64,000 nucleotides of DNA, from positions 66,595-130,594 of the forward strand of contig CAZYJR010000007.1 in NCBI GenBank assembly GCA_964647905.1, given 5' to 3'. The DNA comes from CAZYJR01 sp964647905 (lineage in GTDB: Bacteria; Desulfobacterota; DSM-4660; Desulfatiglandales; HGW-15). The translations under genes were made by a program, and so were the position numbers. Under the pieces are notes generated by a model. That model was not told the origin of the DNA and searched no databases. It saw only the letters and a list, made by a program, of their open reading frames with translations. Below, in pieces: positions 17,482 through 26,445 of the stretch (position 1 is its first letter; every line of letters starts with the position of its first letter).

Positions 17482-19185
17482 TTACATGGCCGTATACTTG
17501 GGCCCGCCTCCACCCTCCGGCGGGACCCACATTATGTTCTCATAGGGGTCCTTGATATCACATGTCTTGCAGTGGAGACAATTCGAGAAGTTGAGCTTCA
17601 GCCTGGGCTGGCTCCCTTCCTCCTCGCCCTCCAGCTCGTACACATTGGCCGGGCAGAACCGCCGGCACGGGGCCTGGTATTCCTGGAGGCACCGGCTGTA
17701 ACATATGTCCGTATCCAGGATCTTGAGGTGGGCCGGCTGCTGCTCCTCATGCGTGGCCCCGGAGTAGTAGACGTCGGTTTCCTTGTCAAAGGTCTGTTTG
17801 CCGTCGAACTTGATCAGGCCCTTTTGCTCGGGCGTGGGGGAGTCGGTCCCGTACACGTCCCTTACCGGCTTCAAATGGGTGAAGTCCGGCTCGGCGGGCA
17901 GCCTGTCCTTCAGTATCCGGCCGCCCAGGATATACTGCAGGCCGGCCTTGAAAAGAGCGCTCCACAGCCCGCCCTGAAAGGCCTGGTGGAAATTCCTGAC
18001 CCTGTGGAGCTCTTTGCCCACCCGGCTTTCATACAGGGCCTTTTCATAGGCGCTCAGTTTGGAATCGGAGAAGTCATTGTCCAGAAGGGCCTGGAGGATG
18101 GTCTCGGCGGCCGTCATCCCGGACTTCATAGCCACGTGTATGCCCTTGATCTTCTGGCTTATGAATAGGTTGGCCGAGTCTCCCACTATCAGCCCCCCGT
18201 CGAAGGTGAGCTTGGGAATGGAGAAGTATCCGCCCACCGGGGCCGTCTTGGCCCCGTACTGGGTTAGCTTCCCGCCCTCTATGACCTCCGAGACAACCGG
18301 GTGCTGCTTGAATTTTTGAAAGGCCAGATGAGGGTCCATCTCCGGGTCAGAGTAGTCCAGCCCGACCAAGAGCCCTATGCTGACCATATTGTTCTTCATC
18401 CCATAGATGAAACCCCCGCCGTAAGTGTCGCTCTTCAGCGGATAGCCCATGGTGTGAAAGACTTTCCCGGGCTCGATGCGACCTTCCGGGACCTCCCAGA
18501 GCTCCTTCACACCGACTACGTAGCTCGGCGGGTTCTTGCCGCGGTCCAGACCGAATTTCTCGATCAGGCCCTTGGTAAGGCTTCCTCTCGGGCCTTCCCC
18601 CAGGACAGTGACCTTGGCCTTGAGGTCGATTCCCGGCTCATAGTTGGCCTTTCGGTTCCCTTCCGGGTCGATGCCCTTGTCTCCGGTCCTGACGCCTACC
18701 ACCCGGTCGCCTTCGTAAAGGATCTCGGTTCCGGCGAATCCGGCGAAGACGTAAGTCCCCTGCTCCTCCACGACCCCCCCCAGCCATTCGGTAAGCCTGG
18801 ACAGGGAAACCACGTAGTTGCCGTGGTTGTTCAGCGGCGGGGGCGTGATGGGAGACTTGATCTTGCCGCCCTTGGTAAAGAGGCACACTTCTTCCCCGCT
18901 CACTTCGGAATCCAGGGGCGCCCCCCGGTCTTCCCAGTCCGGTATCAGCTCCTTGAGGGCGGAGGGGTCCATCACCGCGCCTGAGAGGCTGTGCGCTCCC
19001 ACATAGGGCCCTTTCTCAAGGACGGCGATCATCAGCTCATCCAGCTTCTCCCCTTGTCCGGTTTGCTCCACCTTTTCATTGTGCGCGTTGACCAGGTTCG
19101 CCAGGTGAAGCGCTCCGCTGAGCGAGGCCAAGCCGCCTCCCACGAAAAGGACGTCGACTTCCATTACTTCTCTTTCTTCCTCCAC
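17482..19185 (-). CDS. Electron-transfer flavoprotein:quinone oxidoreductase (ETF-QO)
   Basis: A 567-residue membrane-associated flavoprotein. The FAD site VDVLFVGGGLASLSGALHLA lies near the N-terminus, AHSLSGAVMDP and GDSANLFISQKIKGIHVAMKSG are typical of ETF-QO, and the C-terminus has the [4Fe-4S] ligands CRRFCPANVYE...NCLHCKTCDIKDPYENI. It moves electrons between ETF and the quinone pool, usually from acyl-CoA dehydrogenases. A GTG at 19185 follows GGAGGGAGGAGCA and is the best start; an ATG seven codons on lacks a well-spaced site. It heads the Hdr operon, suggesting coupling of quinone-level electrons to the cytoplasmic Hdr complex. Confidence 0.93.
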   Translation of the reverse strand: MEEEREVMEVDVLFVGGGLASLSGALHLANLVNAHNEKVEQTGQGEKLDELMIAVLEKGPYVGAHSLSGAVMDPSALKELIPDWEDRGAPLDSEVSGEEVCLFTKGGKIKSPITPPPLNNHGNYVVSLSRLTEWLGGVVEEQGTYVFAGFAGTEILYEGDRVVGVRTGDKGIDPEGNRKANYEPGIDLKAKVTVLGEGPRGSLTKGLIEKFGLDRGKNPPSYVVGVKELWEVPEGRIEPGKVFHTMGYPLKSDTYGGGFIYGMKNNMVSIGLLVGLDYSDPEMDPHLAFQKFKQHPVVSEVIEGGKLTQYGAKTAPVGGYFSIPKLTFDGGLIVGDSANLFISQKIKGIHVAMKSGMTAAETILQALLDNDFSDSKLSAYEKALYESRVGKELHRVRNFHQAFQGGLWSALFKAGLQYILGGRILKDRLPAEPDFTHLKPVRDVYGTDSPTPEQKGLIKFDGKQTFDKETDVYYSGATHEEQQPAHLKILDTDICYSRCLQEYQAPCRRFCPANVYELEGEEEGSQPRLKLNFSNCLHCKTCDIKDPYENIMWVPPEGGGGPKYTAM

Positions 19186-19255
19186 TGCTCCTCCCTCCTT
19201 TCAGCCAGATTATGGACGCTCGAATTACGGGTCCGGGAGCTTACGCGAAAAACGC

Positions 19256-19285
19256 ACTATAGCACCGGAGGTGAATGTTCTTCAA
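19256..19285 (-). promoter_or_regulatory. Promoter of the ETF-QO/Hdr operon
   Basis: Read on the minus strand, TTGAAG (19285-19280), an 18-base spacer and an extended -10 TGCTATAGT (core 19261-19256) precede the ETF-QO start by about 70 bases. It is the only good promoter I find for the seven-gene operon down to 7615. Confidence 0.55.
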
Positions 19286-19358
19286 TGGTTTTTTGTGAAA
19301 ACACGCACAAGGTGGGGGCTGCCGAAGGTGACCCTCTATTCGGGCAAAGAGTGGAACA

Positions 19359-19967
19359 CTAAGGGAGCAAGGCCTTTACCAACTCCACCGCCTTGTCCAT
19401 GGAGACGTAGTTCATGTTCATGGTGAGGGTATAGAGCCTCGGGTCGTTATGATTGTGCTGGGGGGCGAAGCAATCCAGGAATCGCTGCCTTATCAAATCC
19501 GCCCTCTCGATCGCCTGTTCGGCCTGGGTCTTTGTCATGCCGTACTTGTCCATCAGGAAACTCACCCTGTGGTCCATATCCGCCACCAGCAGGACATGAA
19601 TCGTCCCTGGGTGATTCTGGAGAGTGTAGTTCCCCCCCCTCCCTATAATAACGGCGTTATCCTGTTCATAAACCTTGATGAGAATTTCCTTGACCTCCAT
19701 TACATATTTATGCTCAGTCAGATAGCCGTACTTATCCGAGTGGCGCTCCAGAAAGCTGGGGCTTACGATTAAGTCAAGGAGCTTTTCCAGCTTAGTGGTC
19801 CCCCTCCTTTCCATGGCCTGTACCTGTTCGCACGAAATGTTGAGCTTCTCTGAGAGCTCCGCTATCAACTTGTCGTTTACGAAGCGGTAGTCCAGTTCCT
19901 GGGAAAGCCGTCTCCCAAGGGTGATACCACCGGCCCCGAAATATCTTGAAATGGTTATGACGGCCAT
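19359..19967 (-). CDS. Cytidylate kinase-like family protein
   Basis: A 202-residue P-loop protein of the cytidylate-kinase-like family often found near regulators in Desulfobacterota. It begins MAVITISRYFGAGGITLGRR, a variant nucleotide-binding loop, and has NAVIIGRGGNYTLQNHPGTIHVLLVAD and MTKTQAEQAIERAD (lid region). True Cmk has a GPSGSGKST loop, which is absent, so CMP kinase activity is not assured. It stands alone between corA and the ETF-QO operon, with its own promoter. A second relative is at 42486-43337. Confidence 0.78.
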   Translation of the reverse strand: MAVITISRYFGAGGITLGRRLSQELDYRFVNDKLIAELSEKLNISCEQVQAMERRGTTKLEKLLDLIVSPSFLERHSDKYGYLTEHKYVMEVKEILIKVYEQDNAVIIGRGGNYTLQNHPGTIHVLLVADMDHRVSFLMDKYGMTKTQAEQAIERADLIRQRFLDCFAPQHNHNDPRLYTLTMNMNYVSMDKAVELVKALLP

Positions 19968-20048
19968 TTGACCTGCCTCCTTCTGAATGGAATCGTGCCC
20001 CGGCGGGTTCAGTCGCCGCTTTCACCGTCCGAGCATGCATTGACTTTC

Positions 20049-20077
20049 AATATACGCGGACCCCTCGAGGGTGTCAA
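20049..20077 (-). promoter_or_regulatory. Promoter of the cytidylate-kinase-like gene
   Basis: On the minus strand, TTGACA (20077-20072), a 17-base spacer and TATATT (20054-20049). The spacer opens with the palindromic CCCTCGAGGGG directly after the -35 box, resembling the promoter at 50432-50459. Confidence 0.65.
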
Positions 20078-20083
20078 TCAGGA

Positions 20084-21154
20084 TCAGAGGAAGCGCTTCC
20101 TCTTGAACCAGATGAGCATAAGCACCACCATGGCCAGCATCACGCCGAGCGCCGCCGGGTAGGCCCATTTCCATCGGAGCTCGGGCATGAATTCGAAGTT
20201 CATGCCGTAGACGCCGGCTATGAATGTAATCGGAATGAAGAGTGTGGCCACTATGGTCAATACCTTCATGACCTCGTTCATCCGGTTGCCCATCAAGGAC
20301 ATGTAGTAGTCCAAGAGTCCCGAGGCCATATCATTGTAGGTCTCCAGGGTATCAATGGCCTGGATGGTGTGGTCATAGAGGTCACGCAGGAAAACCAGGG
20401 TCCCCTCGGTGATGGAATCGGCCTCCCCGCGCTGGAGTGCGCTGACCACCTCCCTCAGAGGCCAGACCGACTTGCGCAGGAAAATGAGCTCCCGCTTGAG
20501 CAGGTGGATCCTCTCCATGACCTCGGGGCCGGGGTCGTCCATCAGGTCTTCCTCCATCCCCTCCAGGCCCTCTCCGATCTTTTCCAGCACCACGAAGTAC
20601 TGGTCCACTACAGCGTCCAGCAGTGCGTAAAGCAGGTAATCCTCATTTCTCTTTCGTATCCGGCCTCTCCCCTTCCTGATGCGCTCGCGCACCGGATCAA
20701 AGGCGTCCCCCTCCACTTCCTGGAAGGAAAGCACGAATGAAGGACCCAGGACCAGGCTTATCTGCTCGAAACGGACCCGGTCCTGCTCTTGGTCGTAGAC
20801 CAGCATCTTGCAGATTATGAAGGCGTAGTCCTCGAAGAGCTCGATCTTTGGTCGCTGGGCGGTGTTGAGGATGTCCTCCATGACCAGGGGATGGAGGCCG
20901 AAGCGGTTGCCGATCGTCTCTATGAGATCAACCCGGTGGAGACCCACCACGTTGATCCAGGTGATCGACGGCGCATCCCGGTATGTGAAACACTGCTCGA
21001 TGTCTTCAAGGTCTCGTTCTTCCAGATGCTCCGCATCATAGTCCATGATGTGTACGCGGACCTTTTCCGTCTTCTTCTCGCCGACGTGCACCAGGGCCCC
21101 GGGCGGCATCCCGGCCTTGTGAGACATCCTCTTTCCGAAGCCAAGCATTTTCAT
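20084..21154 (-). CDS. corA: CorA-type magnesium/cobalt transporter
   Basis: A 356-residue divalent-cation channel. The large N-terminal cytoplasmic domain and long helix are followed by two C-terminal membrane helices, the first ending in the signature GVYGMNFEFMPE; the basic tail KRKRFL is typical. The start at 21154 overlaps the feoB stop as ATGA; an ATG two codons downstream has better spacing from GGAGG and could be the real one. Coupling with feoB suggests a metal-uptake operon carrying both iron and magnesium or cobalt. Confidence 0.93.
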   Translation of the reverse strand: MKMLGFGKRMSHKAGMPPGALVHVGEKKTEKVRVHIMDYDAEHLEERDLEDIEQCFTYRDAPSITWINVVGLHRVDLIETIGNRFGLHPLVMEDILNTAQRPKIELFEDYAFIICKMLVYDQEQDRVRFEQISLVLGPSFVLSFQEVEGDAFDPVRERIRKGRGRIRKRNEDYLLYALLDAVVDQYFVVLEKIGEGLEGMEEDLMDDPGPEVMERIHLLKRELIFLRKSVWPLREVVSALQRGEADSITEGTLVFLRDLYDHTIQAIDTLETYNDMASGLLDYYMSLMGNRMNEVMKVLTIVATLFIPITFIAGVYGMNFEFMPELRWKWAYPAALGVMLAMVVLMLIWFKRKRFL

Positions 21155-23493
21155 CCTCCTCCGAGCCCCAGCAGTAGCCCCCCTTGGTATGCGATCAAGG
21201 CCACCAGGTAAGCCGCGGTCAGGTTGAAGACCACCGAGAATCCGGCCCATCTCCAAGAGCTCTCCCGCCTGATGCTCAGCACGGTCACGAAGCAGGGGAC
21301 ATAGAGCATGGTGAAGACCAGGAGGGTGAAGGCCCTGAGGCGGTTCCATTCCGGGTCCCTGCTGAGCCTCTCGGAGAGCGATCCTTCCCGTCCCCTGACC
21401 TCTTCACCGAGTGAATAGGCGGTCCCGAGTGTGGAGACGATCACCTCCTTGGCTGCAAACCCGCCCACCAATGCAATGTTGATCTTGTAGTCGAACCCCA
21501 AAGGGGCGGTGATCCTTTCCAGGGCACGGCCGATGGTGCCGGCCGCGGTGGACAGAAGGGCCTCCTTTCTCTCGGCCCTGGCAACGGCTGAGAGGCGTTC
21601 CCGGTACAGGAGATAGTCGTCTTCCAGCCCGCCTTCGAATACCGCCCGGAGCGCTTCGGAGAAAGGGCCTTGCCTCAAGTCGGCCAGGGTCTCCTGGTCA
21701 TCCCCGGCCCCGGCCCTCAGGTAGCGGTCAGCGGCCCGGTCAAAGGCGTCCAAGCCCGGCCCCCCTTCCATGATCCGGGGCGCCCCGGGGAGGGATAGGA
21801 ACTCCGAGCTTATTTCCTCCTTCAAGTCCCGGTAGTGGCGCATACGTTCATCCGGCATTCCCGGGTAGGTCATAAGGGCCCAGAGAAGCACGGACACACC
21901 GAGGATGACGGTCCCTGCCTTCTTGATGTACTGCCAGGTACGCTCCCAGGTGTGGATCAGGAGCCCCTTCAGGGTGGGTGCGCGATACGGGGGGAGCTCC
22001 ATGACGAAGGGGGTCTTGGGGCCCCGCAGAATGGTGGCCCGGATGAGCTTGGCCGCAAAGAGCGCGAAGAACCAGGAGAGCAGGGTGAACAGGAACATCA
22101 TCTCCGCCTCTCCTCTTCTGAAAAAGGCGGCTATGAGGAGGGCGAAGACCGGCAGCTTGGCCCCGCAGTTCATGAACGGGACCACCAGCAGGGTGGCCAG
22201 GCGCTCCTTGGGATCGCGAAGGGTCCGGGTCGCCATGACTCCCGGTACGGCGCAGCCCCCGGAGATCCCGCCGCTTACCAGTAGTGCGATCACCGAGTTG
22301 CCGTGCAGCCCGAACCACCGGAGGACCCGGTCGAGCATATACGCCACCCGCGCCAGGTACCCTGAATCCTCCATGATGGAGATGGCAAAGAACAGGAACA
22401 TGATCAGGGGCACGAATCCCAGGACCCCGCCCACGCCGTCGATCACCCCTGAGACCATGAGGGATTGAAGCGGACCTTCGGGAACGATTCGAGCCACACC
22501 GCCCTTGAGCCAATCGAAGAAGGTCTCTATCCACTCCACCGGGGCGCCGCCGGCCCAGAAGATGAACTGGTAGACGGAGTAGAGGATGCCGATCATGACC
22601 AATGGGCCGAGCAGCCGGTTGGTCAGGAACCTGTCTATGCGGTCGGAGTTGTTGAGCCGGGCCTCGATCCGCCTCTTGACCACACGGCGTGTTATTCCGG
22701 CAATGTAGCCGTACCGGTAGTCGGCGATCAGGCCTTCGGGCTCCTCCTCCAGGGTGTCAAGGGTATGCTTCGAGACCCTCTTGCGGATGGCCTCCACTGT
22801 TCCGCTCACCTGGGGGCTTTCCCTTATGAGCTGGATGATCTGATCGTCGCCTTCCAGGCACTTGAGCGCCAACCAGCGACGCGAGTAGAGCCCCCCCCTT
22901 CCGGTGAATCCATGCTCGAGGGCTTCCTCGATTTCATTCAGGGCCTGGTCTATGTCGTTGCCGTAGGATATTAGCTCGGGTCTCCATGAAGGAGAATCCT
23001 GGGCCGATTCCACTATACGGTCCAACAGCTCTTCTATCCCCTTGTTGGATCGCGCCACAGTGGGGACCACCGGGACGCCGAGCAGGGACGAGAGCGTTTC
23101 CACATCAATGCCTATGCCGCGTGATTCGGCAACATCGATCATGTTCAGGGCGATGACCAGCGGGGCGCCTAGCTCCTTGAACTGAACGGCCAGGTAAAGG
23201 TTCCGGTCGAGGTTGGAGGCGTCCACAATGTCCACCACCACGTCCGGTTTTTCATTGACCAGAAAGTTCCTGGCCACTATCTCTTCCAGGGAGTAGGCGG
23301 TCAGGGAGTAGGTGCCCGGGAGGTCGACCACCTCGATCTCGAATCCCCGGTGGTGAATGAACCCCACCTTTTTCTCCACCGTCACACCGGGGTAGTTCGC
23401 TATGTGCTGGCGCGCGCCGGTGATCGCGTTGAACGCGGTGCTTTTGCCGGAATTGGGGTTGCCCGAGAGGGCGATCTTTATCTTCCGGTTCAT
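21151..23493 (-). CDS. feoB: Ferrous iron transport protein B
   Basis: A 780-residue Fe(II) transporter with an N-terminal G-protein domain: G1 GNPNSGKS, G3 DLPGTYSL and G4 NMIDV are readable. Two Gate regions with membrane helices follow, including GGAVPGVMATR (here GGCAVPGVMATR) and VGGFAAKEVIVSTLGTAYSL. A charged insertion of about 110 residues between the last two Gate helices (around residues 590-700) makes it longer than the Escherichia coli protein in this region. The ATG at 23493 overlaps the feoA stop (ATGA), indicating coupled translation. Confidence 0.95.
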   Translation of the reverse strand: MNRKIKIALSGNPNSGKSTAFNAITGARQHIANYPGVTVEKKVGFIHHRGFEIEVVDLPGTYSLTAYSLEEIVARNFLVNEKPDVVVDIVDASNLDRNLYLAVQFKELGAPLVIALNMIDVAESRGIGIDVETLSSLLGVPVVPTVARSNKGIEELLDRIVESAQDSPSWRPELISYGNDIDQALNEIEEALEHGFTGRGGLYSRRWLALKCLEGDDQIIQLIRESPQVSGTVEAIRKRVSKHTLDTLEEEPEGLIADYRYGYIAGITRRVVKRRIEARLNNSDRIDRFLTNRLLGPLVMIGILYSVYQFIFWAGGAPVEWIETFFDWLKGGVARIVPEGPLQSLMVSGVIDGVGGVLGFVPLIMFLFFAISIMEDSGYLARVAYMLDRVLRWFGLHGNSVIALLVSGGISGGCAVPGVMATRTLRDPKERLATLLVVPFMNCGAKLPVFALLIAAFFRRGEAEMMFLFTLLSWFFALFAAKLIRATILRGPKTPFVMELPPYRAPTLKGLLIHTWERTWQYIKKAGTVILGVSVLLWALMTYPGMPDERMRHYRDLKEEISSEFLSLPGAPRIMEGGPGLDAFDRAADRYLRAGAGDDQETLADLRQGPFSEALRAVFEGGLEDDYLLYRERLSAVARAERKEALLSTAAGTIGRALERITAPLGFDYKINIALVGGFAAKEVIVSTLGTAYSLGEEVRGREGSLSERLSRDPEWNRLRAFTLLVFTMLYVPCFVTVLSIRRESSWRWAGFSVVFNLTAAYLVALIAYQGGLLLGLGGG

Positions 23494-23747
23494 GGGCGCA
23501 CCCGGGATGGCTCCTCCACTTCCACCAGTATGTGGTCGGCCTCGTTGTTCCGCAGGGTAAGGGTGCAATCCAGGAGCTTTACAGCGACCGGGTCCCAAAG
23601 CGGGGCGCGCCCCTGAATGCGAATCGGGATGCCGGGGATCAACCCCATCTCGCGAATCCTTCTTCCCATCTCCCCGGACGCATTGACGCGGCGTATCACG
23701 CCGCTCTGATTGTCAGCCATCTCCCTCATCTTTATGATCTTCTTCAT
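23490..23747 (-). CDS. feoA: Ferrous iron transport protein A
   Basis: An 85-residue SH3-like FeoA domain, with MGRRIREMGLIPGIPIRIQGRAPLWDPVAVKL being typical, that supports FeoB GTPase or transport function in the cytoplasm. I start it at 23747, behind GGAGAG, because upstream codons look unrelated to the family. It overlaps feoB by four bases. Confidence 0.9.
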   Translation of the reverse strand: MKKIIKMREMADNQSGVIRRVNASGEMGRRIREMGLIPGIPIRIQGRAPLWDPVAVKLLDCTLTLRNNEADHILVEVEEPSRVRP

Positions 23748-23875
23748 CTCTCTCCACTGGCCCGCAACGCCGGTATTTGAAATCCCCTTTCCCGGACTCT
23801 CCATCCCCGTTCATACCCAGCCAACAGTGGAAGTCTGAGCGGTAGGCCCAAGGAAACAACCGAGGCGGCGGGGAT

Positions 23876-24091
23876 TCATTCGCCCTCGACCGGTGACCGG
23901 CCCCCGCCGCCTTGAGGAGTGCAGGCGCCATTCGCCGGGATCCCGGCCGCCCCGGAGCACCCCTCGCATGAGTTGCCCGGTTCGCAGCAGGACGGTCTCT
24001 CTCGACCCGAGAGCTTCCTGTAGAAGCGCCTCCCCAGGTAGCAGACGGCCGCCAATACTATCAAGAGTACAAGTGCTTCCTGAAAACCCAT
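23876..24091 (-). CDS. FeoB-associated Cys-rich membrane protein
   Basis: A 71-residue peptide with a single N-terminal membrane helix (EALVLLIVLAAVCYLG) and a cysteine cluster SCCEPGNSCEGC, the hallmark of small proteins found next to feoB in anaerobes. It lies 128 bases upstream of feoA in the same direction. The family has no proven role; iron or Fe-S sensing or trafficking is assumed. The tail is glycine- and proline-rich. Confidence 0.8.
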   Translation of the reverse strand: MGFQEALVLLIVLAAVCYLGRRFYRKLSGRERPSCCEPGNSCEGCSGAAGIPANGACTPQGGGGRSPVEGE

Positions 24092-24130
24092 GATTCAACC
24101 CCGACTCTTGTGCAGGCCCGTGATTTCCGG

Positions 24131-25306
24131 TCAGACCCCGGGCCCCGAGGGGAGCGCCTCCTGGGGATCGCCCAGGAAAAAATCTCCCTCTTCAATCCAT
24201 TCTTTGAGGATTCGCGCTATCTCCAAGGCCCTGGTCCTGGAGGACAGGGGCACCGTGGCGACATCCTGTCCATCGAATCGAATCGTCCCGCTCATGAGCT
24301 CCGCATAGCTCACCTGCCCCAGGCTCTTGGGCTCACCCCTGGGATAGTCGCTGCCGTAATCAATTATCTGGGTGAACAGGTCTTCATCCGAGACCCCGGT
24401 GAAGGCGGCCATTTCTTCGTCCAGTATGGGTATGGGGATTCCCAGGCCCAGTGCTATTGAGCACCCGTAGCCCACCATGCTGACCCCTACCACCCAGCGG
24501 GGGGTCATCTCCTTGAGATTGCCCGTAACCATCATCGTCCCGGAAGGCGATAGCGGGACCCCGTTGTTCCCCCGCGCCGCTTCAGGCTTGTGCTGCGTCC
24601 CCGGCCCCACTACATACCCGGCTGTCCCGCCCAGAAAGATCCGCGTACCCATACCCACGGTCCGGTAATAAGGGTCATTGAAGAGCGGGCTCAAGCTGCC
24701 CGACGTGGAATAGTTGGCGTTGGCCGCCCGCGGCTTCAGCACCCCCATATAGGTGTAGATGGTCCTCTTTGACAGGTTTATGGCGCAATTGTAGTTCTGG
24801 TATCCGTTCCTGGGGTTTACCATCATGGCGTAGGGCAGCTCTTCCAGGGAGACCCGTTTCTCGAGCTCTCTGTTGGGGTAACAATCAGTCCCGTATGCCG
24901 TGGCGTGCAGCTTGACCCTCCTTCCCGCCACAAGGTCCTCTATCACATGCCCCCCTCCGTACTTGAACTGCCCCGGGTGAATTCGATTCAACGGGTCGTC
25001 ATCCGAGGGCTGTGTTGCGCCCAGGTATAGGTCCACCGCAGCAAGGCCCGCATATGCCTCCACCCCGTTCAGCCACGCCTTGGCGGCCTTGATCGCGGGC
25101 TTGGCCGGCCCGAAGTTGATAAAGACCCCGGAAGAGCACATAGGAGCGAAGGTGCCGGTGGTGACGACATCCACCTCCCTGGCGGCCCTTTGAGGGCCCT
25201 TTTCCTTGACGATGCCGGCCATCTCGTCGGCGGTGACCACTACTACCTTGCCGCTCTTTATCCTGCGGTTGATGTCTTGGATCGTCTTGGCCGCTTTCCT
25301 GGGCAT
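24131..25306 (-). CDS. Homocysteine biosynthesis protein, HcyBio/DUF39 family
   Basis: A 391-residue protein of the family that converts aspartate semialdehyde and sulfide into homocysteine, skipping O-acylhomoserine. The two expected cysteines are visible: C57 in TFAPMCSSGVF and C142 in AYGTDCYPN. MMVNPRNGYQNYNCA, GTRIFLGGTAGYVVGPGTQH and GYGCSIALGLGIPIPIL are also family-typical. It ends without the CBS pair found in some relatives. A partner ferredoxin-NIL protein is usually needed but is not in this window. A palindrome lies 20-35 bases upstream of the start. Confidence 0.9.
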   Translation of the reverse strand: MPRKAAKTIQDINRRIKSGKVVVVTADEMAGIVKEKGPQRAAREVDVVTTGTFAPMCSSGVFINFGPAKPAIKAAKAWLNGVEAYAGLAAVDLYLGATQPSDDDPLNRIHPGQFKYGGGHVIEDLVAGRRVKLHATAYGTDCYPNRELEKRVSLEELPYAMMVNPRNGYQNYNCAINLSKRTIYTYMGVLKPRAANANYSTSGSLSPLFNDPYYRTVGMGTRIFLGGTAGYVVGPGTQHKPEAARGNNGVPLSPSGTMMVTGNLKEMTPRWVVGVSMVGYGCSIALGLGIPIPILDEEMAAFTGVSDEDLFTQIIDYGSDYPRGEPKSLGQVSYAELMSGTIRFDGQDVATVPLSSRTRALEIARILKEWIEEGDFFLGDPQEALPSGPGV

Positions 25307-25325
25307 GTTCTCATCCTCCCGGACT

Positions 25326-25341
25326 TATAGATAACTCTATA
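25326..25341. promoter_or_regulatory. Operator-like palindrome upstream of the HcyBio gene
   Basis: TATAGA (25326-25331) and TCTATA (25336-25341) are exact inverted repeats across 4 bases, directly before the ribosome-binding site of the gene starting at 25306. They may mark a regulator site or overlap the -10 region; nothing identifies the binding protein. Confidence 0.35.
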
Positions 25342-25417
25342 CCTTAGCCCGCTCAACCCCGGAACTCAAGGAAAAGATCTCCCCCGGGCATCAGAGGGAT
25401 GCGCTGGGGCGGGGTGC

Positions 25418-25446
25418 TTGACTTTGCCCGGACCATGGAATAACCC
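25418..25446 (+). promoter_or_regulatory. Possible promoter of the kdsA-lpt operon
   Basis: TTGACT (25418-25423), 17-base spacer, TAACCC (25441-25446). The -35 is good, the -10 weak. It lies 84 bases before the kdsA start and faces the LPS operon. Confidence 0.3.
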
Positions 25447-25529
25447 TAATGGCCTATATTGGCCTCCCGCCCCGGCAGGAGGCCGGAGGATGGATTAGAC
25501 GGCCGGGGGTGCTTGACGGGGGAGGCGAA

Positions 25530-26357
25530 ATGAATTCCAGCGGGCAGTCGCTCACGGCTTCGATCCTGGCTCCGGACGGGCCTTTCTTCTTGATTGCGGG
25601 GCCTTGTGTGATCGAGGATGAGGAAACCACGTTCAGGGTGGCGGACTTCCTCCGGGATACGGCCGAGGCCATGGAGATCCCGGTGATTTTCAAGGCTTCG
25701 TATGACAAGGCGAACCGCAGCTCTCTGGATTCGTTCCGGGGGCCGGGGCTGGAGGCCGGGCTGGAACTGCTCCAGCGGGTGAGAGATCGTACAGGGCTGC
25801 CCATTCTCTCGGATGTCCACTCCGAGCAGGAGGCGGGAATCGCAGGCAAGGTCCTGGACGTGATTCAGGTCCCGGCCTTCCTCTGCCGCCAGACCGATCT
25901 GCTCCTGGCCGCCGGTAGAACGGGAAGGCCCGTCAACTTGAAGAAGGGTCAGTTCATGGCCCCTTGGGATATGCAGGAGGCGGCTCGAAAGGTCCTTTCC
26001 ACGGGGAACTCCGGGATACTCATAACCGAGCGGGGGTCCTCTTTCGGGTACAACAACCTTGTGGTTGATATGCGTGCCATACCTCTCCTCAAGGGCATCG
26101 GCCACCCGGTGGTCTTCGACGCCACGCACAGCGTTCAGCTCCCCGGGGCCGCGGGTGGGAGCTCGGGCGGGCAGCGGGAGTACGCCGGCCATTTGGCCCG
26201 TGCCGCTGCGGCAGCCGGCTGCGACGGCGTGTTTATGGAGGTACACCCGGAGCCTGACAGGGCACTGTGCGACGGCGCCAACTCCCTGCCCGTAAGCGAG
26301 GTGCGCCCCCTCCTCGCCTTGCTAAGAGAGATCCACGCCTTGGTCCGGGGCCGGTAG
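25530..26357 (+). CDS. kdsA: 3-deoxy-8-phosphooctulonate (KDO-8-P) synthase
   Basis: A 275-residue enzyme condensing phosphoenolpyruvate with arabinose-5-phosphate for LPS synthesis. Visible are FFLIAGPCVIED, KASYDKANRSS, the PEP-binding LPILSDVH, QVPAFLCRQTDLL, NLKKGQFMAPWDM, ITERGSSFGYNNLVVDMR and the FDATHSVQLPGA segment. The cysteine in AGPC marks the metal-dependent class; the metal-independent enzymes have asparagine there. The ATG at 25530 follows GGGGGAGGCGAA. It heads the lpt-rpoN run. Confidence 0.95.
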   Translation: MNSSGQSLTASILAPDGPFFLIAGPCVIEDEETTFRVADFLRDTAEAMEIPVIFKASYDKANRSSLDSFRGPGLEAGLELLQRVRDRTGLPILSDVHSEQEAGIAGKVLDVIQVPAFLCRQTDLLLAAGRTGRPVNLKKGQFMAPWDMQEAARKVLSTGNSGILITERGSSFGYNNLVVDMRAIPLLKGIGHPVVFDATHSVQLPGAAGGSSGGQREYAGHLARAAAAAGCDGVFMEVHPEPDRALCDGANSLPVSEVRPLLALLREIHALVRGR

Positions 26358-26445
26358 AGCGGAACCGTTGAATTCAGGAAGAGGATGAAATTGGCCTTTA
26401 CACCGGCCGAACCTCTCCGGTATATTTATTGCAAAGTGCGGGCGG

